Under the pieces are notes generated by a model. The model saw nothing but the letters and a program-made list of their open reading frames with translations. It searched no databases and was not told the DNA's origin. This document shows, piece by piece, positions 33,601-42,579 of a stretch of 64,000 bases of DNA. The number at the start of each line of letters is the position of its first letter. Position 1 is the stretch's first letter. A program made the translations under genes and the position numbers. Origin of the DNA: Rhodopseudomonas pentothenatexigens (GTDB taxonomy: Bacteria; Pseudomonadota; Alphaproteobacteria; Rhizobiales; Xanthobacteraceae); NCBI RefSeq assembly GCF_900218015.1, contig NZ_UFQQ01000004.1:124001-188000 (forward strand), given 5' to 3'.

Positions 33601-34354
33601 AGTTCAGAGCGGCGTCGATCCCGATTTGGCGAAAAGACAAGCCGGCGCGCGGGTGTTCGGCGCGAGGCCCGGCAGTTACGGAGCCGGGCTGCAGGCGATG
33701 ATCGACGACGGCGGCTGGGACAGCCGCAATGATCTCGCTGGCGCTTACCTCGCCTGGGGCGGCTATGCCTATGGGGCAGGGCAGGACGGAGCCGAGGCGG
33801 CCGATGCGTTCGCAACGCGGCTGCAGGCGGTCGATCTGGTCGCGCAGGCGCAGGATAATCGAGAGCACGATATTCTCGACTCCGACGATTACTACCAGTT
33901 CATCGGCGGCCTCGCCGCAGCGGTTGAAAGTCTGCGTGGACAGGCGCCGCGGATCGCTCATGTCGACACGTCGCGGCCCGAAGCGCCGCTGCCGCGGACG
34001 CTGGCGCACGAGATTTCGCGCGTGGTGCGGGGCCGCGCCGCTAATCCCAAGTGGATTCAGGGCGTGATGCGCCACGGCTACAAGGGCGCCTCCGAGATTG
34101 CCGCCACGGTGGACTATCTGTTCGGCTTCGCGGCCTCGACCGACGCCGTCGGCAACCGCCATTTCGATTTGCTGTTCGCCGCCTATCTCGAAGACGATGC
34201 CGTGCGCCAGTTTCTGCAGGATGCCAATCCGGCGGCGCTGCGCGACATCGTGGCGCGGTTCGACGAGGCGATCCGGCGCGGGCTGTGGACGCCGCGCTCC
34301 AACCGCGCCGCCGACCTGCTCGCCGAATTTCTCACTCCGAAGGAAGCTGCATGA
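30641..34354 (+). CDS. cobN: Cobaltochelatase subunit CobN
   Basis: A 1237-residue large subunit that inserts Co(II) into hydrogenobyrinic acid a,c-diamide in the aerobic pathway, using ATP hydrolysis by CobS/CobT partners. The family is recognisable from ILQVAQAGVTREHWEQSGRGLNPRDLAMHVVLPE, from HLGKHGNLEWLPGK, and from ADAVIHLGKHG through YPFIVNDPGEGIQAKRR, which are shared with magnesium chelatase BchH. The C-terminal region (WIQGVMRHGYKGASEIAATVDYLFGFAA) is also conserved. Length is normal. AAGG lies 9 bases upstream of the ATG. CobS and chelatase CobT are not in this window. It overlaps cobO by 4 bases. Confidence 0.95.
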   Translation: MHLKLDTSVSIDDGDVARDLGQATADIVVLSAADSDLAAFGAARAGMPDDYPTLQLTNFLALGHPASVDLYVERTLSKAKLVILRMLGGEAYWPHGVDSLRRDALARGAQFVCIPGEMEWNAELAARGTADLDDARALWRYCSEGGADNISLALRYAAWMILRDDCPPPPRPMPAAGFWPAEPRSSQGRRALVIFYRALAASGDTAAIAALRDALAARDFDPTCIFVTSLKDARSIAFLRSVLAATPPDVIINATAFATATATDDSGVLASADCPILQVAQAGVTREHWEQSGRGLNPRDLAMHVVLPEVDGRVFAGAVAFKQRGGDAEFAPTVYQPLQDRIDAVADLAQAWVRLRHQPRDQRRVAIVLANYPNRDGRLGNGVGLDTPQSLHDLLFTLRTEGYLTRELPADTAALMEQLQRGPTNELQGRSDRDGGVSWPMADYAAAFAELPQAVREAVTTRWGAPEHDPHVAGGDFRLGLHRFGNILVGVQPARGYAIDPKSSFHDPELPPPHHYVAFYLWLRQAFGADAVIHLGKHGNLEWLPGKSAGLSRDCFPTALLGPLPHLYPFIVNDPGEGIQAKRRTAAVIVDHLTPPMTRAELHDEMAQLEALVDEYAMAADLDPTRADAIAEDIISLARATRLDEDVAIDRDTATLDALRAIDAHLCDLKEMQIRDGLHVFGRTPQASQCDELLVSIARLPRSELKLQDASLHRAMARDLGLTDADGAAFDPLTRDLVTPYTGPRPPILAALSDRPWRTSGDTIERLEALALRLVAGASASPEWPQAGPVLEWIATSLRPAIEVSGGAEREALLRGLDGRFIRPGPSGAPTRGRPDVLPTGRNFFAVDVRAVPTPSAWRIGQLAAERLIESYWQEAGEWPRSIALSAWGTANMRTGGDDVAQALALIGARPTWEDATGRVTGFAIVPLSELRRPRVDVTFRVSGLFRDAFPVQMDLIASAVAAVAALDEPDDANPIAAQVRLRSEQLVQSGVDPDLAKRQAGARVFGARPGSYGAGLQAMIDDGGWDSRNDLAGAYLAWGGYAYGAGQDGAEAADAFATRLQAVDLVAQAQDNREHDILDSDDYYQFIGGLAAAVESLRGQAPRIAHVDTSRPEAPLPRTLAHEISRVVRGRAANPKWIQGVMRHGYKGASEIAATVDYLFGFAASTDAVGNRHFDLLFAAYLEDDAVRQFLQDANPAALRDIVARFDEAIRRGLWTPRSNRAADLLAEFLTPKEAA

Positions 34355-34977
34355 CCGACCCGTTGCCCGATCGCGACGACAACGCCCGCCACGCCGAGAA
34401 GGCGAAGAAGCGGAAGGCCGCGCACGACAAGAAGCTGTCAGGCATGACAGATAGCAAGGGCCTGATTATCGTTCACACCGGCACCGGCAAGGGCAAGACC
34501 TCGGCGGCGCTCGGCATGGTGTTCCGTCACATCGGCCACGGCATGCCGGTCGGCGTGGTGCATTTCACCAAATCGGAGAAGTGGAATACCGGCGAGGCCA
34601 AGCTGCTGGCGCAATTTCCCGAGCTCGCGACGCTGCACATCATGGGCGAAGGCTTCACCTGGGAGACTCAGGACCGCGAACGCGACATCGCCGCGGCACG
34701 CGCCGGCTGGGACCGCGCCAGGGAGTTGATCCGCGACGACCGTCATCGCATGGTGCTGCTCGACGAACTCAACATCGTGCTGCGCTACGACTACCTGCCG
34801 ATCGAGGAGATCGTCGCGGTGCTGCTCGACGAGAAGCCGGCCGACAAGCACGTGGTGATCACCGGCCGCAACGCCCACCCGGCGCTGATCGAGATCGCTG
34901 ACCTGGTGACCGACATGACCCTGGTGAAGCACCCGTTCCGCGCCGGCGTGAAGGCGCAGAAGGGCGTGGAGTTTTGA
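34351..34977 (+). CDS. cobO: Cob(I)alamin adenosyltransferase CobO
   Basis: A 208-residue CobA/CobO-type corrinoid adenosyltransferase. A basic N-terminal stretch is followed by the altered P-loop TGTGKGKTS at residues 43-51, then GVVHFTKSEKWNTGE, and VLLDELNIVLRYDYLP with the Walker B. It attaches the 5'-deoxyadenosyl group to the reduced corrinoid. ATG 34351 overlaps the cobN stop (ATGA). cobQ follows after 144 bases containing a palindromic repeat. Confidence 0.95.
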   Translation: MTDPLPDRDDNARHAEKAKKRKAAHDKKLSGMTDSKGLIIVHTGTGKGKTSAALGMVFRHIGHGMPVGVVHFTKSEKWNTGEAKLLAQFPELATLHIMGEGFTWETQDRERDIAAARAGWDRARELIRDDRHRMVLLDELNIVLRYDYLPIEEIVAVLLDEKPADKHVVITGRNAHPALIEIADLVTDMTLVKHPFRAGVKAQKGVEF

Positions 34978-35000
34978 GCGGGCGGCAGAGCCCCAAATAT

Positions 35001-35100
35001 GTCATTCCGGGGCGCCGCGTAGCGGCGAACCCGGAATCCAGAAGTGCAGAACTCCTCAAGATTCCGGGTCCGCGCCTGTCGGCGCGCCCCGGAATGACGG
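35001..35100. repeat. Intergenic palindromic repeat, family C
   Basis: Inverted arms GTCATTCCGGGGCGCCGCG...GCGAACCCGGAATCC and GATTCCGGGT...GCGCGCCCCGGAATGAC enclose a short loop. Related copies are at 46306-46405 and 55813-55976. Placed between cobO and cobQ on the same message, it would form a large hairpin. Confidence 0.8.
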
Positions 35101-35121
35101 CCACGTGATGAGAAAGCTGCG

Positions 35122-36606
35122 ATGACTATCACCCCCGCCCTCATGATCCAGGGCACCTGCTCCAATGCCGGCAAATCGACGCTGGTGGCGGGGCTGTGCC
35201 GGGCGCTGGTGCGGCGGGGACTCAAGGTGGCGCCGTTCAAGCCGCAGAACATGTCGAACAATGCTGCGGTGACGGTGGACGGCGGGGAGATCGGCCGGGC
35301 GCAGGCGGTGCAGGCGCGCGCCGCGAAACTGCCGCCGACCGTGCATATGAACCCGGTGCTGCTGAAGCCGGAGACCGACACCGGCGCGCAGGTGATCGTG
35401 CAGGGCAAACGCTTCGGCCGGCTCGGCGCGCAGCACTTCCTCGACAAGAAAGCGGCGCTGCTGCCGCATGTGCTCGACAGCTTCGCGCGCCTCGCACGCG
35501 AGGCCGACATCGTGCTGGTCGAAGGCGCCGGCTCGCCGGCCGAGATCAATCTACGTGCCGGCGACATCGCCAATATGGGCTTCGCGCAGGCCGCGAACGT
35601 GCCGGTGGTGATCGCCGGCGATATCGAGCGCGGCGGCGTGATCGCGAGCCTCGCCGGCACGCATCTCGTCCTCGACGAGGCCGAGCGGGCGCTGGTGAAG
35701 GGGTATCTGATCAACAAATTCCGCGGCGACGTGCGGCTGTTCGATCATGGACTGACGTCGATTACCGAGCTGACCGGCTGGCCGTCGCTCGGCGTGGTGC
35801 CGTGGCTGCCGTCTGCCGCATTGCTTCCTGCCGAGGACGCGGTCGATCTCGATCGGGCGCAGGCATCGACCGCCAAGCGCATCATCGCCGTGCCGATGCT
35901 GGCGCGGATCGCGAATTTCGACGATCTCGATCCGCTCGGCATGGAGCCCGGCGTCAAGCTGGTGTTCGTGCCGCCCGGCACGCCGATTCCGGCCGAGGCC
36001 GATGTGGTGATCATTCCCGGCAGCAAGTCGACGCTCGGCGATCTCGCGTTTATGCGCGCGCAGGGTTGGGACATCGACATCGCCGCCCATGTCCGCCGCG
36101 GCGGACACCTGCTCGGGCTGTGCGGCGGCTATCAGATGCTCGGGCGCAGCATCGCCGATCCGGACGGTGTCGATGGCGCGCCCGGCACGGTCGATGGGCT
36201 CGGCCTGCTCGACACGGTCACGATCATGCAGGGCGACAAGTCGACCACGCTGGTCCACGGCACCCATGTGGCGACCGGAGCGCCGGTCGAAGGCTATGAG
36301 ATCCATCTCGGCCGCACCGAGGGCCCCGATTGCGCTCGGCCGGTGGTGACGATCGACGGTCGGCCCGACGGCGCGATCTCACGAGGCGGCCGGGTGCAGG
36401 GCACCTATCTGCACGGCCTGTTTACCAACGACGACTTCCGCCGTGCCTGGCTCGCCGGGCTCGGCATCGCGTCGCAGCTCGCCTACGAGGCGCAAGTTGA
36501 AACCGCGCTCGATGCGCTGGCCGATCACCTCGAAGCGCATCTCGACGTCGAGCGGATGATTGCGATCGCGCGCAGTCGTCAGAGCACCAACGCCAGCGCC
36601 GCGTAG
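35122..36606 (+). CDS. cobQ: Cobyric acid synthase CobQ
   Basis: A 494-residue glutamine amidotransferase that amidates adenosylcobyrinic acid a,c-diamide at four side chains. The N-terminal dethiobiotin-synthetase-like domain starts [18 protein letters not shown] and includes [12 protein letters not shown] and [15 protein letters not shown]. The C-terminal class I amidotransferase domain has the nucleophile cysteine in [10 protein letters not shown] and a catalytic histidine in TYLHGLF. Its last 28 bases overlap the convergent cobD gene. Confidence 0.95.
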   Translation: MTITPALMIQGTCSNAGKSTLVAGLCRALVRRGLKVAPFKPQNMSNNAAVTVDGGEIGRAQAVQARAAKLPPTVHMNPVLLKPETDTGAQVIVQGKRFGRLGAQHFLDKKAALLPHVLDSFARLAREADIVLVEGAGSPAEINLRAGDIANMGFAQAANVPVVIAGDIERGGVIASLAGTHLVLDEAERALVKGYLINKFRGDVRLFDHGLTSITELTGWPSLGVVPWLPSAALLPAEDAVDLDRAQASTAKRIIAVPMLARIANFDDLDPLGMEPGVKLVFVPPGTPIPAEADVVIIPGSKSTLGDLAFMRAQGWDIDIAAHVRRGGHLLGLCGGYQMLGRSIADPDGVDGAPGTVDGLGLLDTVTIMQGDKSTTLVHGTHVATGAPVEGYEIHLGRTEGPDCARPVVTIDGRPDGAISRGGRVQGTYLHGLFTNDDFRRAWLAGLGIASQLAYEAQVETALDALADHLEAHLDVERMIAIARSRQSTNASAA

Positions 36607-37550
36607 ATTGCGGCCTGCAGCGCGCAAGCCGCAATCATCACCCGCAGTGCGCGGCCGATGTCGGCCGGGGTCGCCTCGCTGCGCGCCTCGGCGTTGAGAT
36701 AAGGATCGTCGGTGATCTTGCCGCTGTAGCTGCGCGGGCCTGCGAGCGCGACGCCGATCGCCGCCGCCATCGCCGATTCCGGCCAGCCGGCATTGGGCGA
36801 GCGGTGCTTGCCGGCATCGCGCCGCATCACCGTGATGGCGGTCTTGACCGAGCCGCGGACGATCGGTGCCGCCAGCGCGATCAGCAGACCCGACAGCCGT
36901 GCCGGAACGAGGTTCAGGACGTCGTCGAGCCGCGCCGCGGCCCAGCCGAACGAGCGATGCAGCGGCGTCAGATGACCGATCATCGAATCCGCGGTGTTGA
37001 TCGTCTTGTAGATCAAAAGGCCCGGCAGCCCGAGCAGCGCCAGCCAGAACACCGGCGCGACCACACCGTCGGAAAAATTCTCGGCACTGGATTCGATCGC
37101 CGCGCGGCAGACACCGGCTTCATCCAGCGTCTGCGGATCACGGCCGACGATCAGCGACACTTTCTCGCGTGCTTCCGTGAGGCCGCCGGTCGCGAAAGCG
37201 TCGCGCACCTGCGCGACGTGATCGTACAGGCTGCGCTGCGCGATCAGCGTCGCGGCCAGCACGGCCGCGATGATCCAGCCGCCGGGCAATTGCCGCAGCG
37301 GCGCCTCGAGCAACAGGCCGACCAGCCCGGCGACCGCGATCAGGAACAGCGCTGCGACGATGCCGGCGATCTTCTTGATCCGCTCCGACCAGTCGTCGCG
37401 GTTGAGCGTGCGGTCGAGCCAGCCGATCATCGTGCCGATCAGGACGACCGGATGCGCCAGCCGCTTCCACAGCCAATCGGGATCGCCGATCAGTGCATCG
37501 AGCACGAGCGCGACCACGACGATCAGCAGCGCGTGGGAATCCAACAGCAT
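36579..37550 (-). CDS. cobD: Adenosylcobinamide-phosphate synthase CobD (CbiB)
   Basis: A 323-residue integral membrane protein of the CbiB/CobD family, which joins aminopropanol phosphate (made by CobC) to cobyric acid. Conserved parts: [22 protein letters not shown] at the start, [18 protein letters not shown] and [12 protein letters not shown], and [11 protein letters not shown], with several membrane segments. It converges with cobQ (28-base overlap). btuF ends 1 base upstream (stop at 37552), so btuF-cobD are likely co-transcribed. Confidence 0.94.
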   Translation of the reverse strand: MLLDSHALLIVVVALVLDALIGDPDWLWKRLAHPVVLIGTMIGWLDRTLNRDDWSERIKKIAGIVAALFLIAVAGLVGLLLEAPLRQLPGGWIIAAVLAATLIAQRSLYDHVAQVRDAFATGGLTEAREKVSLIVGRDPQTLDEAGVCRAAIESSAENFSDGVVAPVFWLALLGLPGLLIYKTINTADSMIGHLTPLHRSFGWAAARLDDVLNLVPARLSGLLIALAAPIVRGSVKTAITVMRRDAGKHRSPNAGWPESAMAAAIGVALAGPRSYSGKITDDPYLNAEARSEATPADIGRALRVMIAACALQAAIYAALALVL

Positions 37551-37551
37551 G

Positions 37552-38436
37552 TCATCGCTCCACGCGGGCGAGTTCTTCGGTCAGCCGGTCGAGCGCATCG
37601 GCGAGCATCGGCCCGCCGCACACCGTCAGCCGTTCCGGCACCGTAATCCGCTTCGACGGCGGATAGAAGCGCTGCAGCGCCGGATGCAACACAAAGGCGC
37701 GGCCTTCGTCCTCGGCGAAATCGCTGTCTTCCGAGATCAGCAGGAAGTCCGGCCGTAGCGCCACCACGGCCTCCAGCGAGGCGAAGCCGCCGCGTTGCAG
37801 GCCAAGGCTGCTCGCAGCATTGTGCAGTCCGACGGTGTCGAGCAGCGTACTGATCAGGCTGTCGCGGCCCGACACCCAACCGCGCCGCGCCAGCGGCAGC
37901 ACGGTGAGCTGCGTTCGCGACGCGGCCTGCTTGGCGCGCGCCATCACAGCGTCAATGCGGGCGATCGACGCGTCGGCTCGCTCAGGATGGCCCAGAAGAT
38001 CGGCCATCTGCCGGATCTGCGCTTTGGACTCGTCGATCGTCTTCACCGATTCGAACTCGACGATGCGTTGGCCCATCTGCTTCAGGAGCTCGCGCGTCGC
38101 GCGTTTGGTGTAACGGCCGCCGACCACGAAGTCCGGCTTCAGCATGAGTACGTCTTCGGCTTCGCCGGACAATTGCGGAAATCGTGCCGCCTGTGCGGCA
38201 AGGAACGATCGATCGGCATCGCGTGCATAGGGGCTGAGCCCGAGAATCTGATCGGGATCGGCGAGCGTCAGCAGCAACTGATCGGTGCAGGCATTGATCG
38301 ATACCACCTTGGGCGCCGCGGCTGCGCTCGCGTCAGTTGCGAGAGTCGCAACTAACAGCATCATCAATCCGGCTAAAACACCGCCGAGCCTCTCGCGCTT
38401 TGGTCGCGATGGTGGCAAGACACGGTGATGAAGCAC
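37552..38436 (-). CDS. btuF: Corrinoid ABC transporter substrate-binding protein (BtuF-like)
   Basis: A periplasmic helical-backbone binding protein (FecB/BtuF fold). The mature part starts near KVVSINACTDQLLLTLADPDQILGLSPYA, followed by LKPDFVVGGRY and a C-terminal GGFASLEAVVALRPDFLLISE. The start is uncertain. GTG 38436 gives a basic n-region and a hydrophobic core (GGVLAGLMMLLVATLATDASA), but its 5' end overlaps divergent cobC by 9 bases. ATG 38364 would leave a signal without basic residues. It is the likely partner of BtuC and BtuD encoded upstream on the same strand, beyond the antisense cobC. Confidence 0.82.
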   Translation of the reverse strand: MLHHRVLPPSRPKRERLGGVLAGLMMLLVATLATDASAAAAPKVVSINACTDQLLLTLADPDQILGLSPYARDADRSFLAAQAARFPQLSGEAEDVLMLKPDFVVGGRYTKRATRELLKQMGQRIVEFESVKTIDESKAQIRQMADLLGHPERADASIARIDAVMARAKQAASRTQLTVLPLARRGWVSGRDSLISTLLDTVGLHNAASSLGLQRGGFASLEAVVALRPDFLLISEDSDFAEDEGRAFVLHPALQRFYPPSKRITVPERLTVCGGPMLADALDRLTEELARVER

Positions 38437-39417
38437 GGCGGCGATCTTACGGCGGCGATGGCACGGCACGGCGGCGATGCCGCCGACTGGCTCGATCTTT
38501 CCACTGGCATCAATCCGCGGCCTTGGCCGATTCCGGACATCGCCCCGGCTGCTTGGCAGCGTCTGCCGTCGCAGGCGGACGAGACTGCGCTGTACGACGC
38601 AGCCCGCCAAGCCTACGAGGTGCCCGATGAGTCCGGCATCGTCGCCGCCGCCGGCACCCAGGCGCTGATCCAATGGCTGCCGCATCTCGCCGCACCTGGC
38701 GGCGTTGCGATCGTCGGGCCAACTTATGCGGAGCACGCGCTGGCCTGGCGTAACGCCGGCCGCGAGCTGGTCGGTATCGCTTCGCTCGACGACATTCCCG
38801 AGCAGGCCCGCCACGCGTTGGTGGTGAGTCCGAACAATCCAGACGGCCGCATCGTCGAACCCGAGACCTTGCGCCGTGCCGCCGCGCAGCTGCGCCGGCG
38901 TGGCGGTTGGCTGGTGATCGACGAAGCCTTTGCCGATGTCGATCCGTCTTTTACTGCGGCCGTGCTGACACCCGAGCTGCCGATCGTCGTGCTGCGCTCG
39001 TTCGGCAAGTTCTATGGCTTGGCCGGCGTCCGTCTCGGGTTTGCTATCGCAGGTGAGGTGATTGCGAGGCGGATCGCGCTGGCGCTCGGGCCGTGGAGTT
39101 GCTCCGGGCCGGCGCTGCGGATCGGCGCTGCGGCGCTGCGCGATCGGGCCTGGGCAGTGGAAACCCGCGACGAATTGCGCGAACAGGCCACGCGGCTCGA
39201 CGAGGTGCTGTGCGGCGGCGGGCTCGACATCGTCGGCGGGACGCCGCTGTTCCGGCTCGCGCGTCATCCCGAGGCGTATCGGTTGCACGAGATGCTGGCG
39301 AGGCAGCGGATTTGGTGTCGCAGGTTCGACTGGGCGGACGATCTGCTCAGGTTCGGCCTGCCCGGCGAAGCCGCCGGGCTCGATCGGCTCGCCGCCGCAC
39401 TGGCCGCGCCGCTGTAG
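38428..39417 (+). CDS. cobC: Threonine-phosphate decarboxylase CobC
   Basis: A 329-residue PLP-dependent class I/II aminotransferase-fold enzyme that makes (R)-1-amino-2-propanol O-2-phosphate for the nucleotide loop. Motifs: MKHGGDLTAAMARHGG and WLDLSTGINP at the start, VVSPNNPDGRIV, and the PLP lysine K194 in RSFGKFYGLAGVRLGFA. GTG 38425 precedes ATG 38428. It is alone on the plus strand between btuD and btuF (both minus), so it is antisense to any message running from btuD to btuF. Its product feeds the CobD step encoded nearby. Confidence 0.93.
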   Translation: MKHGGDLTAAMARHGGDAADWLDLSTGINPRPWPIPDIAPAAWQRLPSQADETALYDAARQAYEVPDESGIVAAAGTQALIQWLPHLAAPGGVAIVGPTYAEHALAWRNAGRELVGIASLDDIPEQARHALVVSPNNPDGRIVEPETLRRAAAQLRRRGGWLVIDEAFADVDPSFTAAVLTPELPIVVLRSFGKFYGLAGVRLGFAIAGEVIARRIALALGPWSCSGPALRIGAAALRDRAWAVETRDELREQATRLDEVLCGGGLDIVGGTPLFRLARHPEAYRLHEMLARQRIWCRRFDWADDLLRFGLPGEAAGLDRLAAALAAPL

Positions 39418-39428
39418 CGGCGGCACCG

Positions 39429-40208
39429 TCAGGTTCCAGACCACGGCAGGATCACGCCGCTGTCCTGATACTGCGCTCGGTAGGCGCTGACGCGAAACAC
39501 CTGCTGCATGATCTCGTCCGACAGCGCCTCGGCGGGCGCGCCATGGGCGGCCAGCCCGCCATGCTGCATCACCAGCACGGTATCGGCAAAGCGCGCAGCG
39601 AGGCCGAGGTCGTGGGTGACGACGATCACCAGCGTGCCGGCGTCGGCGGTGGTGCGCAAGGTCTGCATCACGTCGAGCTGATAGCGCGGGTCGAGCGAGG
39701 CGGTCGGCTCGTCGGCGAGCACCACCGGCGCCTCGACCGCCAGCACGCGGGCGAGCGCGACGCGGCTGCGTTCGCCGCCAGACAGTTCGGTGACGGTGCG
39801 GTCCGCGAACTGCGCGACGTCGGTGACTGCCATCGCCCGTGCGACCGCCTCGGCGTCATGCGGCGACAGCCAGGCCGGATCGGTGGCGCCGTGCGGAAAC
39901 CGGCCGAGCGCGACGACGTCGCGCACCGGCAGCGGCCAATGCACCAGATGGCCCTGCGGCAGATAGCCGAACCGTTTGGCGCGCTCGCGCAGCGGCAGCG
40001 TCGCCAGCGCCTCGCCGCCGATGGTGATCTCGCCTTGCGCCTCGACCAGCCCGGCGAGGGCGCGCAGCAGCGTGGTCTTGCCGGCGCCGTTCGGGCCGAC
40101 CAGCGCCACCAGATGCCCGCGGGTCAGCGACAGCGACACCCCGCGCAGCACCTCGCGCCCCGACAGCGAGACGGCGAGATCGCGCGCGGTGAGGAAGGCG
40201 GCACTCAT
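39429..40208 (-). CDS. btuD: Corrinoid/iron-siderophore-type ABC transporter ATP-binding protein (BtuD-like)
   Basis: A 259-residue FecE/BtuD-class ATPase: Walker A GPNGAGKTT at residues 38-46, LSGGERSR at 142-149 and VVLADEPT at 162-169. FGYLPQGHLVHWPLPVRDVVALGR after the first half is typical of the family. It overlaps the permease gene by 4 bases. In isolation the family could serve iron chelates, but the riboswitch upstream and the cob neighbours point to cobalamin or cobinamide. Confidence 0.87.
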   Translation of the reverse strand: MSAAFLTARDLAVSLSGREVLRGVSLSLTRGHLVALVGPNGAGKTTLLRALAGLVEAQGEITIGGEALATLPLRERAKRFGYLPQGHLVHWPLPVRDVVALGRFPHGATDPAWLSPHDAEAVARAMAVTDVAQFADRTVTELSGGERSRVALARVLAVEAPVVLADEPTASLDPRYQLDVMQTLRTTADAGTLVIVVTHDLGLAARFADTVLVMQHGGLAAHGAPAEALSDEIMQQVFRVSAYRAQYQDSGVILPWSGT

Positions 40209-41230
40209 GCGATGCCTCCGCCGAGCGCGCGGCGTTCGCGCACGATCAGATACAGGAAGAACGGCACGCCGATGATCGAGGTCAGTACCCCGACCTTGAT
40301 GTCGGTGTTGGCCGGGATCAGCCGCACCGCGATGTCTGCGGCGAGCAGCAGCGCCGCGCCGGCGAGCGCGCTCGGCAGCAGCACACGGGCGGGATCGTGG
40401 CCGATCAGAGGCCGCACCAGATGCGGCGCGACCAGGCCGATGAATCCGATCGTGCCCGACACCGAGACGGCGCCGCCGACGCCGAGCGCGGTGCCGGCGA
40501 TCACGATCAGCCGCAGCCGGCCGACATCGATGCCGAGGCTCTGCGCGGTTTCTTCGCCGAGGCTGAGGGCGCGGAACGCGGCACGCTGGCTGAACAGCAG
40601 CACGCCGCCGGCGACGATGAACGGCAGTGCCAGCATCACGTGACGGAAGCTGCGGTCCTCCAGCGAGCCGAGCAGCCAGAACGCGATCTCGAGGCTCGCG
40701 AACGGATTGGCCGACAGGTTCATCACCAGCGCGGTGGCGGCGCCGGCGAGGGCGGAGATCGCGAGGCCGGCGAGGATCAGCAGCAGCAGGCTGGCGTTGC
40801 GGCCGGCCACCGCGAGCAGCACGAACACCGAGACGAACGCCATCGTGATCGCCGCGGCCGGCAGCGCGAACGAGCGCACGTCGGCGAGCCCGAGTGCGAT
40901 GATCAGCACCGCGCCGAACGCGGCCGATTGCGGCGCGCCGAACAGCGACGGCGACGCCAGCGGGTTGCGCAGCAGGCCCTGCAGCGCCGCGCCGGACAGC
41001 CCCAGAATGCCGCCGATCGCCAGCGCCAGAATGGTGCGCGGCAGCCGGATCTGCTGCACGATGATCTGCTGCACCTCGCCGCCGAACCCGGCCAGCGCTT
41101 GCACCACGGTGAGCGGCGACAGCTTGACCGGTCCTACGGCGAGCGATCCGATCGCCAGCAGGGCCACAAGCACCGCGAGCGCAGCGGTCACGGTCGCCGC
41201 GAGCGCATTCGGTCCGGAACGTCGGGTCAT
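40205..41230 (-). CDS. btuC: Corrinoid ABC transporter permease (BtuC-like, FecCD family)
   Basis: A 341-residue permease with about ten membrane segments. Family signatures include LPRTILALAIGGILGLSGAALQGLLRNPLASPSLFG, VGGAVSVSGTIGFIGLVAPHLVRPLIGHDPARVLLPSALAGA, and LPANTDIKVGVLTSIIGVPFFLYL-type ending. It starts 7 bases after the NiCoT gene and overlaps btuD, in one riboswitch-led operon. It would form BtuC2D2 with BtuF. Confidence 0.88.
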   Translation of the reverse strand: MTRRSGPNALAATVTAALAVLVALLAIGSLAVGPVKLSPLTVVQALAGFGGEVQQIIVQQIRLPRTILALAIGGILGLSGAALQGLLRNPLASPSLFGAPQSAAFGAVLIIALGLADVRSFALPAAAITMAFVSVFVLLAVAGRNASLLLLILAGLAISALAGAATALVMNLSANPFASLEIAFWLLGSLEDRSFRHVMLALPFIVAGGVLLFSQRAAFRALSLGEETAQSLGIDVGRLRLIVIAGTALGVGGAVSVSGTIGFIGLVAPHLVRPLIGHDPARVLLPSALAGAALLLAADIAVRLIPANTDIKVGVLTSIIGVPFFLYLIVRERRALGGGIA

Positions 41231-41237
41231 GCCGCGC

Positions 41238-42296
41238 TCATTTCTGCACGGCCGCGGCGGCCTGGTCGAGCCGGTGATAGCCGTTGAGGCGATAGATGAT
41301 GGTGGAGACGATCCAGCTCGCCACGAACAGCGCCACGATGCCGTAGCCGAGCGCGCCGAAATTGGAGTTGAGCTCGGCGATCCATTCCCAGAACGCGCCT
41401 TCGAGATGGAAGCGTCCGGCGAGCAGCCCGAGCGTCTCGATGCCGCCGATCAGCAGCGCCACCAGCACCGACACCGTGGTGATGGTCATGTTGTAATACA
41501 GCTTGCGGACCGGGTTGCGATACGCCCAGCCATAGGCGCCGAGCATCAAGACGCCATCGAGGGTGTCGACCAGGGTCATGCCGGCGGCGAACAGCGCCGG
41601 AAAAACCAGGATCGTCCAGTGCGAAATGCTGCCGGAAGCGTTGGCGGCGAGTCCAAACAGGCTGATCTCGCTCGCGGTCTCGAAGCCGAGCGCGAACAGC
41701 AGCCCGATCGGAAACAGCTGCCAGCTCTTGGAGACGAAGCGGAACAGCGGCCGGAACAGCCGCGCCAGCCAGCCGCGCTGTTGCAGCAGTTCGTTGATGT
41801 CGTCGTCGTGCACGATCTCGCCGGCCTTGGCCTTCTTGAATGCGCGATACACGCCGCTCAGCACCGACAGATTGGCGATCGCGATCGCAAACAGAAACAG
41901 TGCCGACGCCGAGGTGCCGATCACCCCGCCGATCTCGCGATAGCCGGAGAACCGCTCGGTCAGCGAATTGGCCGCGATCGCGATCGCCAGCGACGCCACC
42001 AGCACCACGGTGGAATGGCCGAGCGCGAAGAACAGCCCGACCGCGACCGGCCGCTTGCCCTCCTGCATCAGCTTGCGGGTGACGTTGTCGATCGCCGCGA
42101 TGTGGTCGGCGTCGAGCGCGTGGCGCAGGCCGAGGCTGTAGGCCAGTACCGCGGTGCCGATCAGCACCGGCTCGCCCGCGAAGGCGGTCAGCGCCCAGGC
42201 CCAGGCGGCGATATTGGCGAGCACCAGGCCGCCGAGCACGGCGATCAGGCGGACGCGGAATCCATCGGAAGAAGCGGGCAGAACGAGATCGGTCAT
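41238..42296 (-). CDS. NiCoT family cobalt/nickel transporter
   Basis: A 352-residue membrane permease of the HoxN/NixA class. The hallmark RHALDADHIAAIDNVTR is at residues 58-74, with FFALGHSTVVLVASL, LGFETASEI and LVDTLDGVLMLGAYGWA as further conserved parts. NiCoT members take up Ni(II) and/or Co(II). A cobalamin riboswitch directly upstream makes cobalt the likely substrate, feeding CobN. It heads the btuCD operon on the minus strand. Confidence 0.92.
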   Translation of the reverse strand: MTDLVLPASSDGFRVRLIAVLGGLVLANIAAWAWALTAFAGEPVLIGTAVLAYSLGLRHALDADHIAAIDNVTRKLMQEGKRPVAVGLFFALGHSTVVLVASLAIAIAANSLTERFSGYREIGGVIGTSASALFLFAIAIANLSVLSGVYRAFKKAKAGEIVHDDDINELLQQRGWLARLFRPLFRFVSKSWQLFPIGLLFALGFETASEISLFGLAANASGSISHWTILVFPALFAAGMTLVDTLDGVLMLGAYGWAYRNPVRKLYYNMTITTVSVLVALLIGGIETLGLLAGRFHLEGAFWEWIAELNSNFGALGYGIVALFVASWIVSTIIYRLNGYHRLDQAAAAVQK

Positions 42297-42380
42297 GGCG
42301 GTCTCCGGCCGGTGAGCAGCATCCTGTCACCTGTGCGGCGGACCGCTCCAGCCGCGCGCGCCGCACGGTGGAAGATGACG

Positions 42381-42572
42381 TGCTCAGGCCGGTCTCCTGG
42401 CTCACGGGTCGTCGCGATCCTTCGCCTTCCCGGGCAAGTGCTGCCCAGTGGCCGATTGAAGGAACGCTCGCCGCTCACAGTTGCGGGCGCAGCGCCGGAT
42501 TTGGGTCTGCGGCCGTAAAGCTTGGGCCCGCACCGGCTTCCCTGTGCCGGACGATTCCCGGCACACCTGAAC
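42381..42572 (-). promoter_or_regulatory. Adenosylcobalamin riboswitch upstream of NiCoT-btuCD
   Basis: Reading the minus strand, the aptamer blocks are CACAGGGAAGCCGGTGCGGG, GGCGCTGCGCCCGCAACTGTGAGCGG, GCCACTGGGCA, CGGGAAGGCG and GTGAGCCAGGAGACCGGCC. All are in order and the spacing fits the class. It ends ~85 bases before the NiCoT start. Its presence predicts that cobalt and corrinoid uptake shut down when cofactor is sufficient. Confidence 0.95.
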
Positions 42573-42579
42573 GGGCGCG

